Positions 25,888 to 34,558 of a stretch of DNA of 64,000 nucleotides are shown here, piece by piece. Where the stretch lies: positions 1-64,000 of the forward strand of contig JAUNDG010000011.1 of assembly GCA_030526195.1 (NCBI GenBank), written 5' to 3'. The notes beneath the pieces are model-generated. The model saw only the letters and a list, made by a program, of their open reading frames with translations, did not search any database and was not told the origin of the DNA. Position numbers and translations under genes: made by a program. Source of the stretch: Lachnospiraceae bacterium. GTDB taxonomy: Bacteria > Bacillota > Clostridia > Lachnospirales > Lachnospiraceae. Every line of letters begins with the position of its first letter. Within the stretch, counting starts at the first letter, position 1.

Positions 25888-26790
25888 TTAACCCATAACC
25901 GGGCTGCTTAAATCAACACCCAGGTTGTCTTCCAGGATCTTGCCCAGAGTACCATCGGCACGCATATCGGCAACAGCCTTGTTAACGGCGTCAACGATAG
26001 CCGGATCGGTATCCTTGCTGAACAGGAAAACTTCAGCTTCTTCATACAGCGGATCGCCGACAAGCTTCAGGTTGAATTCGCCTGTGGCCATCTTCTGTTC
26101 GTAGTTGACCTTGCTGGTGCAAAGAGCATCGGCACGACGCAGGTTAACTTCCATCATGAAACCGCCTGTGGCTTCATATAAATACTGAACATTGATGTTG
26201 TGAGCCTTGCAGTATTCATCAACGACAGTCTTGGACGGTGTGTCATCGTTGCAGCAGTAAACCTTGCCATCCAGGTCATCGATGCTGTTGATGGTGTCAT
26301 CATCGCCGTAAACGCACAGGTAGCTGGCCTGATACATATACGGTTCAGACAGCTGATACTTTTCAGCACGAGCTTCTGTATAACCAAGTGCATTGGAAGC
26401 TACATCGGCAATACCGGAGTCAACAGCGCCTGTGATACCGGCAAAGTCAGCCACATACCATTCGATTTCGAAACCTGTACGGGCAGAGATTTCATTCCAG
26501 ATGTCGATTTCAGAGCCGGCCGGCTTTTCTTCGTCATCATAGTAAGAATACGGCTTTGTCATGCATGTTGTGGCAACCACCAGCTTCACGCCTGTGGGCA
26601 CTTCTGCGTCAGCCTCTTCTGTCGCGGCATCTTCTTCTACAACAGCTTCTTCTGTGGCAGCAGCCTCTTCTTCAGCGGCAGCTTCTTCTGTTGCAGCTTC
26701 CTGCGGAGCAGCCTGTTCTGTTTTGGCACCACAGCCGACAACGCCAAATACCATGACGCCGGCCAGAGCCAGTGCTAATAATCTTTTCAT
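25888..26790 (-). CDS. Amino-acid ABC transporter binding lipoprotein
   Basis: A 300-residue receptor of the GlnH/SBP_bac_3 family. The signal peptide ends in lipobox VVGC (Cys near 20) and is followed by an unusually long Ala/Glu repeat linker (about residues 25-65). The domain starts KLVVATTCMTKPYSYYDDEEKPAGSE, split by the two lobes, with DSGIADVASNALGYTEARAEK-like ligand-contact segments. GAGGAGG precedes ATG 26790. It is the first gene of the importer operon. Glutamine, cystine or another polar amino acid is the likely ligand. Confidence 0.92.
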   Translation of the reverse strand: MKRLLALALAGVMVFGVVGCGAKTEQAAPQEAATEEAAAEEEAAATEEAVVEEDAATEEADAEVPTGVKLVVATTCMTKPYSYYDDEEKPAGSEIDIWNEISARTGFEIEWYVADFAGITGAVDSGIADVASNALGYTEARAEKYQLSEPYMYQASYLCVYGDDDTINSIDDLDGKVYCCNDDTPSKTVVDEYCKAHNINVQYLYEATGGFMMEVNLRRADALCTSKVNYEQKMATGEFNLKLVGDPLYEEAEVFLFSKDTDPAIVDAVNKAVADMRADGTLGKILEDNLGVDLSSPVMG

Positions 26791-26847
26791 TCATTTCCTC
26801 CTCTTTTTGTCAACAAGGTGACAAATATAAAAAATACTAACAAAACA

Positions 26848-26877
26848 ATTGTATCACTCGTAACAATTTCACACCAA
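26848..26877 (-). promoter_or_regulatory. Putative promoter of the amino-acid ABC operon
   Basis: Minus-strand TTGGTG (26872-26877), 18-bp spacer, TACAAT (26848-26853), about 55 bases before the binding-protein start codon. Confidence 0.45.
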
Positions 26878-27018
26878 TCGCAACATATTATGAATCATCA
26901 CGGTTCATTACCGTAGCGAATAACACGTTTTTGGTATTCGGTCGTGTATTTTAGAAATAAATCATTTTTTGAGAAAATGATTCTGTTTCACCCGAAAGCC
27001 GTCAACCGGGCACACATA

Positions 27019-27066
27019 ACCCCCGCTCAAAACTCTGCGGCTTTGAAGCGGGGGCAAACTTACGGC
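27019..27066. repeat. Hairpin repeat family 2, copy 1
   Basis: Arms CCCCCGCTCAAA (27020-27031) and TTTGAAGCGGGGG (27042-27054), followed by CAAACTTACGG. Related, diverged copies lie at 30957-31012 and 36706-36764. It is next to the stop of the DUF2798 gene and could act as its transcript end, though no T-run follows. Confidence 0.55.
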
Positions 27067-27079
27067 TATTATTATTTTT

Positions 27080-27541
27080 TTATGATGCCTTCTTTTCTCT
27101 GAAAATGGTTCTGAAAATGAGGCGCACCAGCGGCCCGCAGTAGAACATCTGATAGCACAGGGCCATCGGGAAGTTCATACCCCAGGTCTGGATCCAGGTA
27201 CCGAAGGTCTTCACATCTTTGAAAAGAATGGTGGCCACCAGGCTCATGATCGGACACATGATGCAGCAGATGCAGATGGAAATGGCATAGGTGATGACCT
27301 GCGGCCGGTCTGTCGGTCTGACCACCTTGAAGGCCAGAGCCTTGGCGATCTTACCCACGATGAAAAATTCAAGCACAAAGGCCACGGGCACCATGATCGG
27401 GAGTTCGTGAAGCGCAATAAGGAATGTCTGATTGGTCACACCGCCGGTGTTGAGCGCCACGTTGTAGACCACCATGCCGTAAACCATAATGGTGGCCATG
27501 ATGATAGTGAAAATAACGTCCTGAAACTTATTTTTGGGCAT
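27080..27541 (-). CDS. DUF2798 family membrane protein
   Basis: A 153-residue membrane protein with about four hydrophobic segments and the family motifs HELPIMVPVAFVLEFFIVGK and MSLVATILF. DUF2798 proteins are small membrane proteins of unknown function, often as tandem repeats of a two-helix unit, which matches the two similar halves here. AGGAGG precedes ATG 27541. It appears to be monocistronic with its own promoter at 27637-27666. Confidence 0.85.
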   Translation of the reverse strand: MPKNKFQDVIFTIIMATIMVYGMVVYNVALNTGGVTNQTFLIALHELPIMVPVAFVLEFFIVGKIAKALAFKVVRPTDRPQVITYAISICICCIMCPIMSLVATILFKDVKTFGTWIQTWGMNFPMALCYQMFYCGPLVRLIFRTIFREKKAS

Positions 27542-27636
27542 AATAAAACCTCCTAGATGATAAACTCATGTGTTGTTCGTTATCATCCCGGAGGATTGTG
27601 CGTTTCCAATTGATACCATTATGTGATTGCCTGCCG

Positions 27637-27666
27637 ATTATGCCATATTTACCGCCATTTTGTAAA
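27637..27666 (-). promoter_or_regulatory. Promoter of the DUF2798 gene
   Basis: Minus-strand TTTACA (27661-27666), 18-bp spacer, CATAAT (27637-27642), with a leader of about 90 bases. The remainder of 27542-27853 holds no gene, but two inverted pairs of the GAAAATG motif (near 27755-27770 and 27823-27836). Confidence 0.55.
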
Positions 27667-27853
27667 GCCTTGACACTGATTTTTCACCGGATATTACCAC
27701 AGACGCAAAGACAAATCATCGGCAAAAATGATAAGATACAGATAACCGGTAACCCATTTTTAGAAAATGGTGTTATGCCGGAATCCACATGGCAATAAAT
27801 GCTGTCCCGCTATCCGCAACCTCATTTTCGAAAATGACACAGGAGGTGCTCCC

Positions 27854-28678
27854 ATGAAATATCTGATCACACTGCTCTGTCTGATGCTGCCGCTGACCTT
27901 TCTCACCGGCTGCACATCCGCCGGCAAAAATGAAACATCCGGCACCGTCTACGAATACAAGGATCCCGACCAGTGTCCCGATTACCATGTGACGAAGACA
28001 GTCTACGGCGATCACACGCTCTCGATTTATCTGACCTACAATTACGATGACAATAACAACCTCACGGTGGACTGGGTCCGGTGCTATCGCGACGATTTTT
28101 CTCTGTACAGCGACACCTGCAAGGCGGTCTATCGGGATGGCGCGGTGACCATTGAAACACCGGACATTGATGCCGCTGATATCACCGGCGTGGAAATCCA
28201 ATTAGACTATGGTGTTGGCCTTAAACTGCGGTATCTCAACACCGAGCAGTTTGCTGGCCTGAGTTCCGAACTCCTTCTCGACGTAGGTGTCATCGATTAT
28301 GGCGATGAGGACAGCTTCTACAGCGACGCCGAAAAACAGGAAAAGCTGGACAATGAAACCCGGGCTAACGAAAAAGAGCGGGAAATCTTTGAACTCCTGA
28401 AAGGTCAATGGGTGTCAGAGGATGGCACGAGCACGGTGGAAATCACCGAGGGTGACAACGGTTATGACGTTCACTTCACCTTCCCGCCCGGCAGCGATTT
28501 CGACGAGGATTACACGCTGACCTGCGAAACCTTCACCGGCTGGTATGATGAGGATGAAGATGTTTATCAAATCGAATCCCCCACCGGACCGGAAACAGCC
28601 CCCTGGTTTTTCAAACTGAAGGAACAGGGCACGGTGCTGCTGCCGCCCTTCCAGACGGAGCCGTACATCAGGCCGTAA
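27854..28678 (+). CDS. Lipoprotein of unknown function
   Basis: A 274-residue exported lipoprotein with signal peptide MKYLITLLCLMLPLTFLTGC. The mature protein is very acidic (many Asp/Glu/Tyr), with an N-terminal beta-rich domain, a coiled acidic stretch (about residues 175-200) and a C-terminal domain (GQWVSEDGTSTVEITEGD) that looks like a small lipocalin-type beta-barrel. I do not recognise the family. AGGAGGTG lies just before ATG 27854; the longer frame upstream has no ribosome binding site. It is flanked by tandem repeats and a strong terminator. Confidence 0.8.
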   Translation: MKYLITLLCLMLPLTFLTGCTSAGKNETSGTVYEYKDPDQCPDYHVTKTVYGDHTLSIYLTYNYDDNNNLTVDWVRCYRDDFSLYSDTCKAVYRDGAVTIETPDIDAADITGVEIQLDYGVGLKLRYLNTEQFAGLSSELLLDVGVIDYGDEDSFYSDAEKQEKLDNETRANEKEREIFELLKGQWVSEDGTSTVEITEGDNGYDVHFTFPPGSDFDEDYTLTCETFTGWYDEDEDVYQIESPTGPETAPWFFKLKEQGTVLLPPFQTEPYIRP

Positions 28679-28696
28679 TGCGTTCCCCACAAACGT

Positions 28697-28810
28697 AGAA
28701 GTCATGAACAGGTGCTATATGGCAGATGGGAAACAGAAGTCATGAACAGATGCTCTGTCGTAGATGGTTAAAATAGATATCATTAACAAATGTTATATTG
28801 TGAATAGTGA
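28697..28810 (+). repeat. Three degenerate tandem repeats of about 36 bases
   Basis: Units start at about 28697, 28735 and 28775, each of the form AGAAGTCATGAACAGRTGCT then a TRGATGGK tail; the third is the most diverged. They lie between the lipoprotein stop codon and its terminator. Each unit includes an ATG but no frame of use. Confidence 0.6.
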
Positions 28811-28811
28811 G

Positions 28812-28846
28812 AAAAAGGAGAAGGCCGTCAGGCCTTCTCCTTTTGC
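28812..28846. terminator. Bidirectional intrinsic terminator
   Basis: A 14-bp stem AAAAGGAGAAGGCC/GGCCTTCTCCTTTT with a GTCA loop. It serves the lipoprotein (+) and probably also the DUF2075 gene (-). Confidence 0.88.
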
Positions 28847-28920
28847 ATGTTCTGTCAAATCATCTTTATTACAAACACTTTGGGGACTATGCTCCGCTTG
28901 AGTACTTCATGCCTCGAAAT

Positions 28921-30393
28921 TCATCCCTGCAAAATCTCCATGAGCACATCGAACACCACCTCATTCCCCACCACCACAAGGGCGATGGCTTCCCGGGCCC
29001 GATTGAGGCCACGGAACAGCTCCCGCACAGGTGACTGGGCAAATGCTGCGCTGTTTCGATAGCGGAGATACCGATCATCATCATAATAGAATGACGCATC
29101 CAGCACCATGGCCACTTTCTCAAATGCCGCGCCCTTAAGATCCTTCACGGCGATCCCGCCGCCAAGACCGGGCAGCGTTTGGGCAACCGCCTCGCTGTCC
29201 AGCGTGACAAAATCCTTTTGACTCAAGGCCGTCAACAAAGCCCGGCCCGCCGTTTCATCCGGCGCGTAATACACCGCCACCGACGGAAATGACGCATGGG
29301 CCACATACATGGCCGGATTCATCACCTTCTGAATAAAGGTGGACAGCTCGCTGTTGGCCCGGATCCGGTTTGTCAGCTTATAGTGCATCATATCGGGCTG
29401 CGTCTCGGCCAGTTCCGCCGGACTCACCGGTCGTTCGTGAACCGACACCGCATTTTCCGTATCATAGGTCATGATAAGGGGCAGCTCCAGCTCCCGGGCC
29501 CGATTCATGGCCCTCGTCAGATCTGCTGCCTTGAGCCGATGGGCTTCATCGATCAGAAGGACCGCATAATCCTCCAGACAGGGTTCCTCATCGCAATCCA
29601 TCGTCACAATATCCACCCGGTGCAACCGCTCATCCAAAGCGGCCAAAGCCTCAGACCGGGTATCCCCGTAAATAAGGCACACCCGCTTCTTTTCCGACAG
29701 CTGCAATGCCAGGTCAAAAAGCAGCATGGACTTGCCGGTGCCGGGATAACCGGTAAAGCTGTAAAGCCCGCTGCCGGTTGTCTCAATGCTTTTTAAAATG
29801 CGTTTTTCGATATCCTTCTGCTGAGCCGTCAGGAAATACTCCCGCCGCAAAAAGCGGTCCGGCTCCTTCAGCGGCTCGATGAGATAATGAGCCTCCTGAA
29901 ACAGAAGCTCCGCATCATTTTCGAAAATGTCACTCTGGCCGGCCAGGTCTGCCGCCAGCACCTCAAAGCTTTCATCCACCAGCCGATCACCGCCGGTGAG
30001 CCGCACCAGGCGATCATCCGCCTCGACATAGGTGTAGGAGCGCACATTCCGCCCCAGAGTATTGAGATAATGACGGTTCTGCAGCAGCTGCCGCTTGATG
30101 GCTTCGTCCGTCACCTCTCCGCTTTTCAGTTCCACATTGATCACCGTCTGCCTGGAGACGCGCAGAAGATCAAATTCCTTCCCCAGATGCGGGATCGTGA
30201 AGGAATAATAAAACTCCAGCCCCGCCGCGTCGGGCATAACCTCCGACAGATGGGCGACAAGAGCCGTCAGAGTCGACACCTCCCATTTTTTAACGGATAT
30301 ACGTCGGCTCCGCTGCGACATCTGTTTCTCGAACCGGGCAATGTTGTCCGGATCTTCGATTCTTGTCAATGCGAAAATATTGATCGGTTTCAT
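28921..30393 (-). CDS. NERD-like nuclease/DUF2075 helicase-type ATPase
   Basis: A 490-residue cytoplasmic protein. The N-terminal 170 residues look like a NERD-type restriction-nuclease fold (GKEFDLLRVSRQTVINVELKSG, an E-x-K-like end). The rest is a DUF2075 superfamily 1 helicase-like ATPase with Walker A GYPGTGKS near residue 218, Walker B VLLIDEAHR near 280 and a C-terminal motif ELFRGLNRAREAIALVVVG. Such proteins occur in DNA repair and in phage-defence islands; no function is proven. It follows the CYTH gene after three bases, so the two are co-translated. Confidence 0.8.
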   Translation of the reverse strand: MKPINIFALTRIEDPDNIARFEKQMSQRSRRISVKKWEVSTLTALVAHLSEVMPDAAGLEFYYSFTIPHLGKEFDLLRVSRQTVINVELKSGEVTDEAIKRQLLQNRHYLNTLGRNVRSYTYVEADDRLVRLTGGDRLVDESFEVLAADLAGQSDIFENDAELLFQEAHYLIEPLKEPDRFLRREYFLTAQQKDIEKRILKSIETTGSGLYSFTGYPGTGKSMLLFDLALQLSEKKRVCLIYGDTRSEALAALDERLHRVDIVTMDCDEEPCLEDYAVLLIDEAHRLKAADLTRAMNRARELELPLIMTYDTENAVSVHERPVSPAELAETQPDMMHYKLTNRIRANSELSTFIQKVMNPAMYVAHASFPSVAVYYAPDETAGRALLTALSQKDFVTLDSEAVAQTLPGLGGGIAVKDLKGAAFEKVAMVLDASFYYDDDRYLRYRNSAAFAQSPVRELFRGLNRAREAIALVVVGNEVVFDVLMEILQG

Positions 30394-30396
30394 GCG

Positions 30397-30918
30397 TTAT
30401 CCCCGGTTCCAGATTTTCTCAAAGCCCAGGCGTGTTTCCATCCAGTATTCGCCCATGCTGGAGCCCGGAATACCGGTGCATTCATTTTTTAAATACTCGG
30501 CCAGTCCGGCGTTTGCCGGCTGCCAGTCCTTGGCTTCGCCAAGGGACTCAAACTCCACCTCAGCATAAGAAAAGGCCGTTTCCGTGCCCGGATCCACACT
30601 GTTGACCTCCAGCACATGACCGTCCGCCAGCCGATACTGACGGCGTTCCTTATGAATGAGGGGCAGGCCGATGAGGTTTTTCAGCTTCTGATAAAGTTCC
30701 TCATCGATGACCGTTTCGATTTCCTCCCGGGCCAGGCCGTTGTCGATGGGGGAACCCTTGAAGCACAGCACATGCTCCGTCTTCACCCCCACCAGTTCCT
30801 CCCGGCGAATCCGCACCGTGGGCCGCACGGAGATATACCCCTGATCCATGAGGTAAACCTCTTCTGCCTCAAGATCCGTCGGCCAGCCGGTGACCATCCA
30901 TTTTCTTTCGATTTCCAT
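30397..30918 (-). CDS. CYTH domain protein (triphosphate tunnel family)
   Basis: A 173-residue cytoplasmic protein starting with the family hallmark MEIERKW and continuing with alternating Arg/Lys/Glu strands (TVRIRREE, AREEIETVIDEE) typical of the triphosphate tunnel fold. Members hydrolyse tripolyphosphate or thiamine triphosphate, or are class IV adenylate cyclases. The substrate cannot be told here. AAGGA precedes ATG 30918. Its close linkage to the NERD/DUF2075 gene is unusual. Confidence 0.88.
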   Translation of the reverse strand: MEIERKWMVTGWPTDLEAEEVYLMDQGYISVRPTVRIRREELVGVKTEHVLCFKGSPIDNGLAREEIETVIDEELYQKLKNLIGLPLIHKERRQYRLADGHVLEVNSVDPGTETAFSYAEVEFESLGEAKDWQPANAGLAEYLKNECTGIPGSSMGEYWMETRLGFEKIWNRG

Positions 30919-30956
30919 GATCTGTTCCTTTTTGTTTAGATCGAATACGTAAGCAG

Positions 30957-31012
30957 TCCCCGCCTAAGACACAGCGTCTTTAAAGCAGGGCAGGCTTGCG
31001 ACAGCTCAGGCC
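30957..31012. repeat. Hairpin repeat family 2, copy 2
   Basis: CCCCGCCTAAGAC..GTCTTTAAAGCAGGG, followed by CAGGCTTGCGACAG. It matches copies at 27019-27066 and 36706-36764 in layout and partly in sequence. It overlaps the last codons of the nuclease gene. Confidence 0.5.
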
Positions 31013-31977
31013 GCCGCATCCAGTGCGTAGTCCGGATCCACCTTGTTCTTGCCGGTCCGATAATCGATGATGACGCCGGGCTGCACATTGTAGCAGAAGA
31101 CGCAGAAGCTGTAACCCTCTCCGCCATCCTCCACCGAGGCTGCCTCCATAAGCACACCGTCCGCCACCAGGTTATCCCCCTCAAAGAACGGGGTCACCCG
31201 GTAAAGCACATGGTCGCCGGTTTCGTTAATATACTGCACCGTCATGGCCTCGAAGGGCTCCATGATTTCCGCATTGAAATAGCGGGTACCGGTGATGAGA
31301 TTCCGCTCATTGGCATTTTCTGCCGTCAGGGAATACGCGATCAGGTGACTTCTGTTGTAGAGCGCCGGGGGATCTGAATCCACGATGCCGTCATAGAATT
31401 TCTGATGCCAGCCCGTGGGTTTCACTTCGCTGATGTCCCCGCGCTTTTCGGTGGGCATCAGGTCCTCGCCGACGCAGGCATAGGCCTGACCGCAGCGGCC
31501 AAGATCATCAAGTTCACTGTAAGTTTCGAAGCTTTCCGGCACAAAATCATACTCATTAAAAAATGGTTCATTGCCGTTCACTTCGATGTAGCCTTCCCCG
31601 CTATAGGGCGGAATGTCGATATCCTCCGCTGATAAAACGGAGGGACCGGTGGCTTCGCTGTCGGCACTGCCGAAGTTCCCGACAATGACCTTGTCGGAGC
31701 CATTGCCGGTGTCGGTGCTTTCGGCACCGCTGTTGTCATTATCGGATGCACTGCCGTAGCCGGTGTCCTTACCGGATTCACTGTCGGTCTCCGTTTCGGA
31801 GGAACTGCCGGCCTCGGCTTCTGCCTGCACCACCTGACCGGGATTCTTACCGGCATCCTCGAACATCTCCTTCGGCAGATAGCCCTTCCCCAGAAGAACG
31901 GCTATCACCAGAACGATAACGGCGGAGAAAGCCTTCATGCCGGTGGATGATTTTCTGTTTCTGTTATTCTGACTCAT
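31006..31977 (-). CDS. Secreted DNA/RNA non-specific endonuclease
   Basis: A 323-residue protein with an N-terminal membrane anchor (about residues 15-33), a low-complexity Ser/Glu/Asp/Gly linker (about 50-100), and a DNA/RNA non-specific endonuclease domain. The active-site region reads YNRSHLIAYSL near residue 210, where the usual DRGH is replaced by NRSH, as in streptococcal Spd/EndA-type enzymes. NERNLITGTRYFN follows. It should degrade extracellular nucleic acid, for nutrient use or DNA uptake. AGGAA precedes ATG 31977. Confidence 0.88.
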   Translation of the reverse strand: MSQNNRNRKSSTGMKAFSAVIVLVIAVLLGKGYLPKEMFEDAGKNPGQVVQAEAEAGSSSETETDSESGKDTGYGSASDNDNSGAESTDTGNGSDKVIVGNFGSADSEATGPSVLSAEDIDIPPYSGEGYIEVNGNEPFFNEYDFVPESFETYSELDDLGRCGQAYACVGEDLMPTEKRGDISEVKPTGWHQKFYDGIVDSDPPALYNRSHLIAYSLTAENANERNLITGTRYFNAEIMEPFEAMTVQYINETGDHVLYRVTPFFEGDNLVADGVLMEAASVEDGGEGYSFCVFCYNVQPGVIIDYRTGKNKVDPDYALDAAA

Positions 31978-32012
31978 GTTATGTTCCTGTCTGTTTTCAG
32001 TCGTTCACCGCA

Positions 32013-32405
32013 TCAAAGCTTGATTGTCCGCGGAGCTGCTGTAAATGAGCTGAATGTGGCCACAGCATCTTCAAAGTAAAGCACTTCTGTGTTGTCATCG
32101 TCCGGAGAATACATCTTCTGCAGAGACGGATAGGCATCCAGCATGTGAGCCTTCGGTTCACGTCTGTCATCACGGACCAGCTTGCCGGCGACACGGAGCC
32201 ACACACCGTCAGCAAATGCACACAGCTCAGCCTTCGGATTAGCCTGCAGCTGGTGGGACACATCCTTGCACTTGCCTGTCTGAATGTAAAGCTTGTCCTC
32301 GAAAATGTCGATGGTGCCGAAGGGGCGGACACGGGGCTGATCCCCATCCACTGTAGCCAGATAATAGACATCACATTTTTTCAGAAAATCGTAAACTTCT
32401 TTCAT
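32013..32405 (-). CDS. Pyridoxamine 5'-phosphate oxidase family protein
   Basis: A 130-residue single-domain split-barrel flavoprotein (MKEVYDFLKKCDVYYLAT, then GDQPRVRPFG) of the PPOX-like family, which bind FMN or F420 and act as small reductases. The substrate is unknown. ATG 32405 follows AGAGGT; the longer reading frame to 32525 covers a repeat element and is not coding. Confidence 0.88.
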   Translation of the reverse strand: MKEVYDFLKKCDVYYLATVDGDQPRVRPFGTIDIFEDKLYIQTGKCKDVSHQLQANPKAELCAFADGVWLRVAGKLVRDDRREPKAHMLDAYPSLQKMYSPDDDNTEVLYFEDAVATFSSFTAAPRTIKL

Positions 32406-32425
32406 ACTTGTACCTCTTTCTGTGT

Positions 32426-32510
32426 AAAGCGAACACTCGCGACACCCGCAGGGGACGATGTCCGCTTCATACTTTACTCGTGAACAGCCGTTACCTTCGG
32501 TAGCTGCTGT
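32426..32510. repeat. Hairpin repeat family 1, copy B
   Basis: Shares an 80-base layout with copy C at 38018-38100: GCGAACACTCG, CCCGCAGGG, ACGATGTCCGCTTC, CTCGTGAAC and ACCTTCGGTAGC in the same order and spacing. The first half is also in copy A (2831-2885). It occupies the leader of the PPOX-like gene within the 32406-32714 gap, which otherwise holds only a TATAAT at 32669-32674 that may serve the gene at 32715. Confidence 0.7.
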
Positions 32511-32714
32511 TCTGACTATAGTCAAAAAATGTCTCCATGAGACTTCGCGAATGAGATTGGCAACATTTTGCTGCCCTCACATCATTTTTTCTTATTTTAC
32601 TCTCTTTCAAGTCCAAAAAACACCCCGCCCGTCGCACAAATTTCTGCTTCACGCGCCGGGATTTGTATTATAATAGTAAATTGTTCCGCAAAATAATGAA
32701 AAGAGGACTGACAC

Positions 32715-33596
32715 ATGCTTGTTAAGATTCTGATGGAAAACACGACCAACGATCCGGCCCTTCACGCCGAGCACGGTCTTTCTGTTTATATTGAGTCCCA
32801 GGGCCACAAACTGATGGTGGACACCGGGGCCTCCGACCTCACCTGGGAAAATGCCAAGGCCATGGGCGTTGACGTGAGCCAGGTGGAACGCCTGCTCATC
32901 AGCCACGGCCACTTCGATCATGCCGGCGGCATCATGGGCTTCACCAAGCTGAACCCCACCGCCAGCATCCATATGAAGAGCACCGCCTTCGGCGATTTCT
33001 ACCACGGCGACCGCTACATCGGTGTGGATAAGCGCATCGAAGAGCTGCCCCAGTTGTCCAAATCTTACGGAAATGCCTTTCTGGACACGGATATCTCCAT
33101 CATGACCCGCTTCCCCGGCCGCCTGTACTGGCCCGCCGGCAACAAAGAGCTCACGGTGAAAACGCCGGAAGGTGACTTTGTGCAGGACAGTTTCGATCAT
33201 GAGCACTGTCTGGTGGTCCGCGAAAATGGTCGTTTTGCCCTGTTTTCAGGCTGTGCCCACAACGGCATCCTGAACATCGTGGGCAAATTCCGCGAAGTGT
33301 ACGGCCTGGCGCCCCATGCCGTATTCAGCGGCTTCCACATGATGAAGGACGGCGCTTACACACCGGAAGAAATCAGCGATATCGAAAATACCGCCACAAG
33401 CCTTAAGAATTTCTTCCCGAAAACCATTTTCTATACCGGCCATTGCACCGGCGATGCTGCCTATGACCTGATGAAACCCATCATGGGTGACCAGCTGCAG
33501 CGCATGTATACCGGCCTGTCACTGACCATTTTCGAAAATGAGGAACGCTTCAAACCGGACACTTTGGAGGATCTGGAGCGCATTGCCGGCATCTGA
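32715..33596 (+). CDS. MBL-fold metallohydrolase
   Basis: A 293-residue metallo-beta-lactamase-fold enzyme with the metal motif ISHGHFDHAGG near residue 66, FSGCAHNGILN near 176, and HCTGD near 246. The pattern resembles the family that includes the archaeal dihydropteroate-synthase-like MBL proteins (COG1237), whose substrate in bacteria is unknown. A GAGGAC site precedes ATG 32715. It appears to be monocistronic and ends at a strong terminator. Confidence 0.88.
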   Translation: MLVKILMENTTNDPALHAEHGLSVYIESQGHKLMVDTGASDLTWENAKAMGVDVSQVERLLISHGHFDHAGGIMGFTKLNPTASIHMKSTAFGDFYHGDRYIGVDKRIEELPQLSKSYGNAFLDTDISIMTRFPGRLYWPAGNKELTVKTPEGDFVQDSFDHEHCLVVRENGRFALFSGCAHNGILNIVGKFREVYGLAPHAVFSGFHMMKDGAYTPEEISDIENTATSLKNFFPKTIFYTGHCTGDAAYDLMKPIMGDQLQRMYTGLSLTIFENEERFKPDTLEDLERIAGI

Positions 33597-33673
33597 TCAT
33601 CGCATGCTTGCCGGATAAACAGCGCATCTCTACCTGGATGCGCAGGCGAGGCCGACATTAATATCTCAGAAAA

Positions 33674-33720
33674 AATAACCCGGAAGGTTATCGGTTTACG
33701 ATAATCTTCCGGGTTTTATT
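33674..33720. terminator. Bidirectional intrinsic terminator
   Basis: A long stem (AACCCGGAAG..CTTCCGGGTT, with further pairing inside) and flanking A and T runs. It ends the MBL gene and probably the converging peptidase gene. Confidence 0.85.
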
Positions 33721-33773
33721 ATCATGTTTTTGTCTGCCAATACAGTGCTTGCAGAAACGGCGAGACTTGCGGT

Positions 33774-34460
33774 TCAGTCTCTCCGGCTGCCTCGTGTGAG
33801 GATCACCAGTCGCAAAAGCTGCAGGATGGTGGACAGCAGCGCCGCCACATAAGTCAGGGCCGCGGCATTTAACACCTTCCGGGCACCGCCCACTTCGCCT
33901 TCCATAAGGATGCCGCTGCCGGACAACACTCTGAGGGCCCGGGAGGAAGCATTAAATTCCACCGGCAGAGTGATAAGCTGGAAAATGACCATCAGTGAGA
34001 ACAGGATCACACCAAAGCGGGCCAGACCTGTCATCCCGAAAATGATGCCCAGCAGAATGAGCGGCCAGGCCAGTGTGGACCCGATGTTCACGATCGGGAC
34101 GATGCTGTTACGCAGTGTCAGCGGAGCATAGTTTTCATGATGCTGAATGGCATGGCCACATTCATGGGCCGCCACCCCAACCGCTGCCACTGAAGTGGAA
34201 TCATACACCGTCTCGGACAGATGCAGCATTTTTTCATTGGGGGCATAATAATCCGTCATGGAGCCGCTGACCCGGCCGATGGTCACATCGTAAATGCCTG
34301 CGTCATGCAGCATTTTCTGCGCCACCTGTGCCCCGGTCATACGATTCACTGTGGTATACTGACTGAATTTGTTAAAGGTACTCTTCACATTCAGCGCCGC
34401 GATGCCACTGATCAGAGCGCCGATGATCACTAAAATATAAGTAGGATCCCACCAGAACAT
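33774..34460 (-). CDS. YugP-like zinc metallopeptidase
   Basis: A 228-residue membrane protein of the Peptidase_M48-like neutral zinc metallopeptidase family (YugP). It has an N-terminal helix, the zinc motif AAHECGHAIQHH near residue 90, and several hydrophobic segments in the C-terminal half. The role in Clostridia is not established; it may process membrane or stress proteins. AAGGAGG precedes ATG 34460. Confidence 0.9.
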   Translation of the reverse strand: MFWWDPTYILVIIGALISGIAALNVKSTFNKFSQYTTVNRMTGAQVAQKMLHDAGIYDVTIGRVSGSMTDYYAPNEKMLHLSETVYDSTSVAAVGVAAHECGHAIQHHENYAPLTLRNSIVPIVNIGSTLAWPLILLGIIFGMTGLARFGVILFSLMVIFQLITLPVEFNASSRALRVLSGSGILMEGEVGGARKVLNAAALTYVAALLSTILQLLRLVILTRGSRRD

Positions 34461-34558
34461 CTTGTTCCTCCTTTTTTATCCACGTTTCATTTCCACACAG
34501 CCTATCAGCTGTTGACCCCCCGGCTGCAATCATCACCTCGGGCCTGGTTTTTTGCTGT

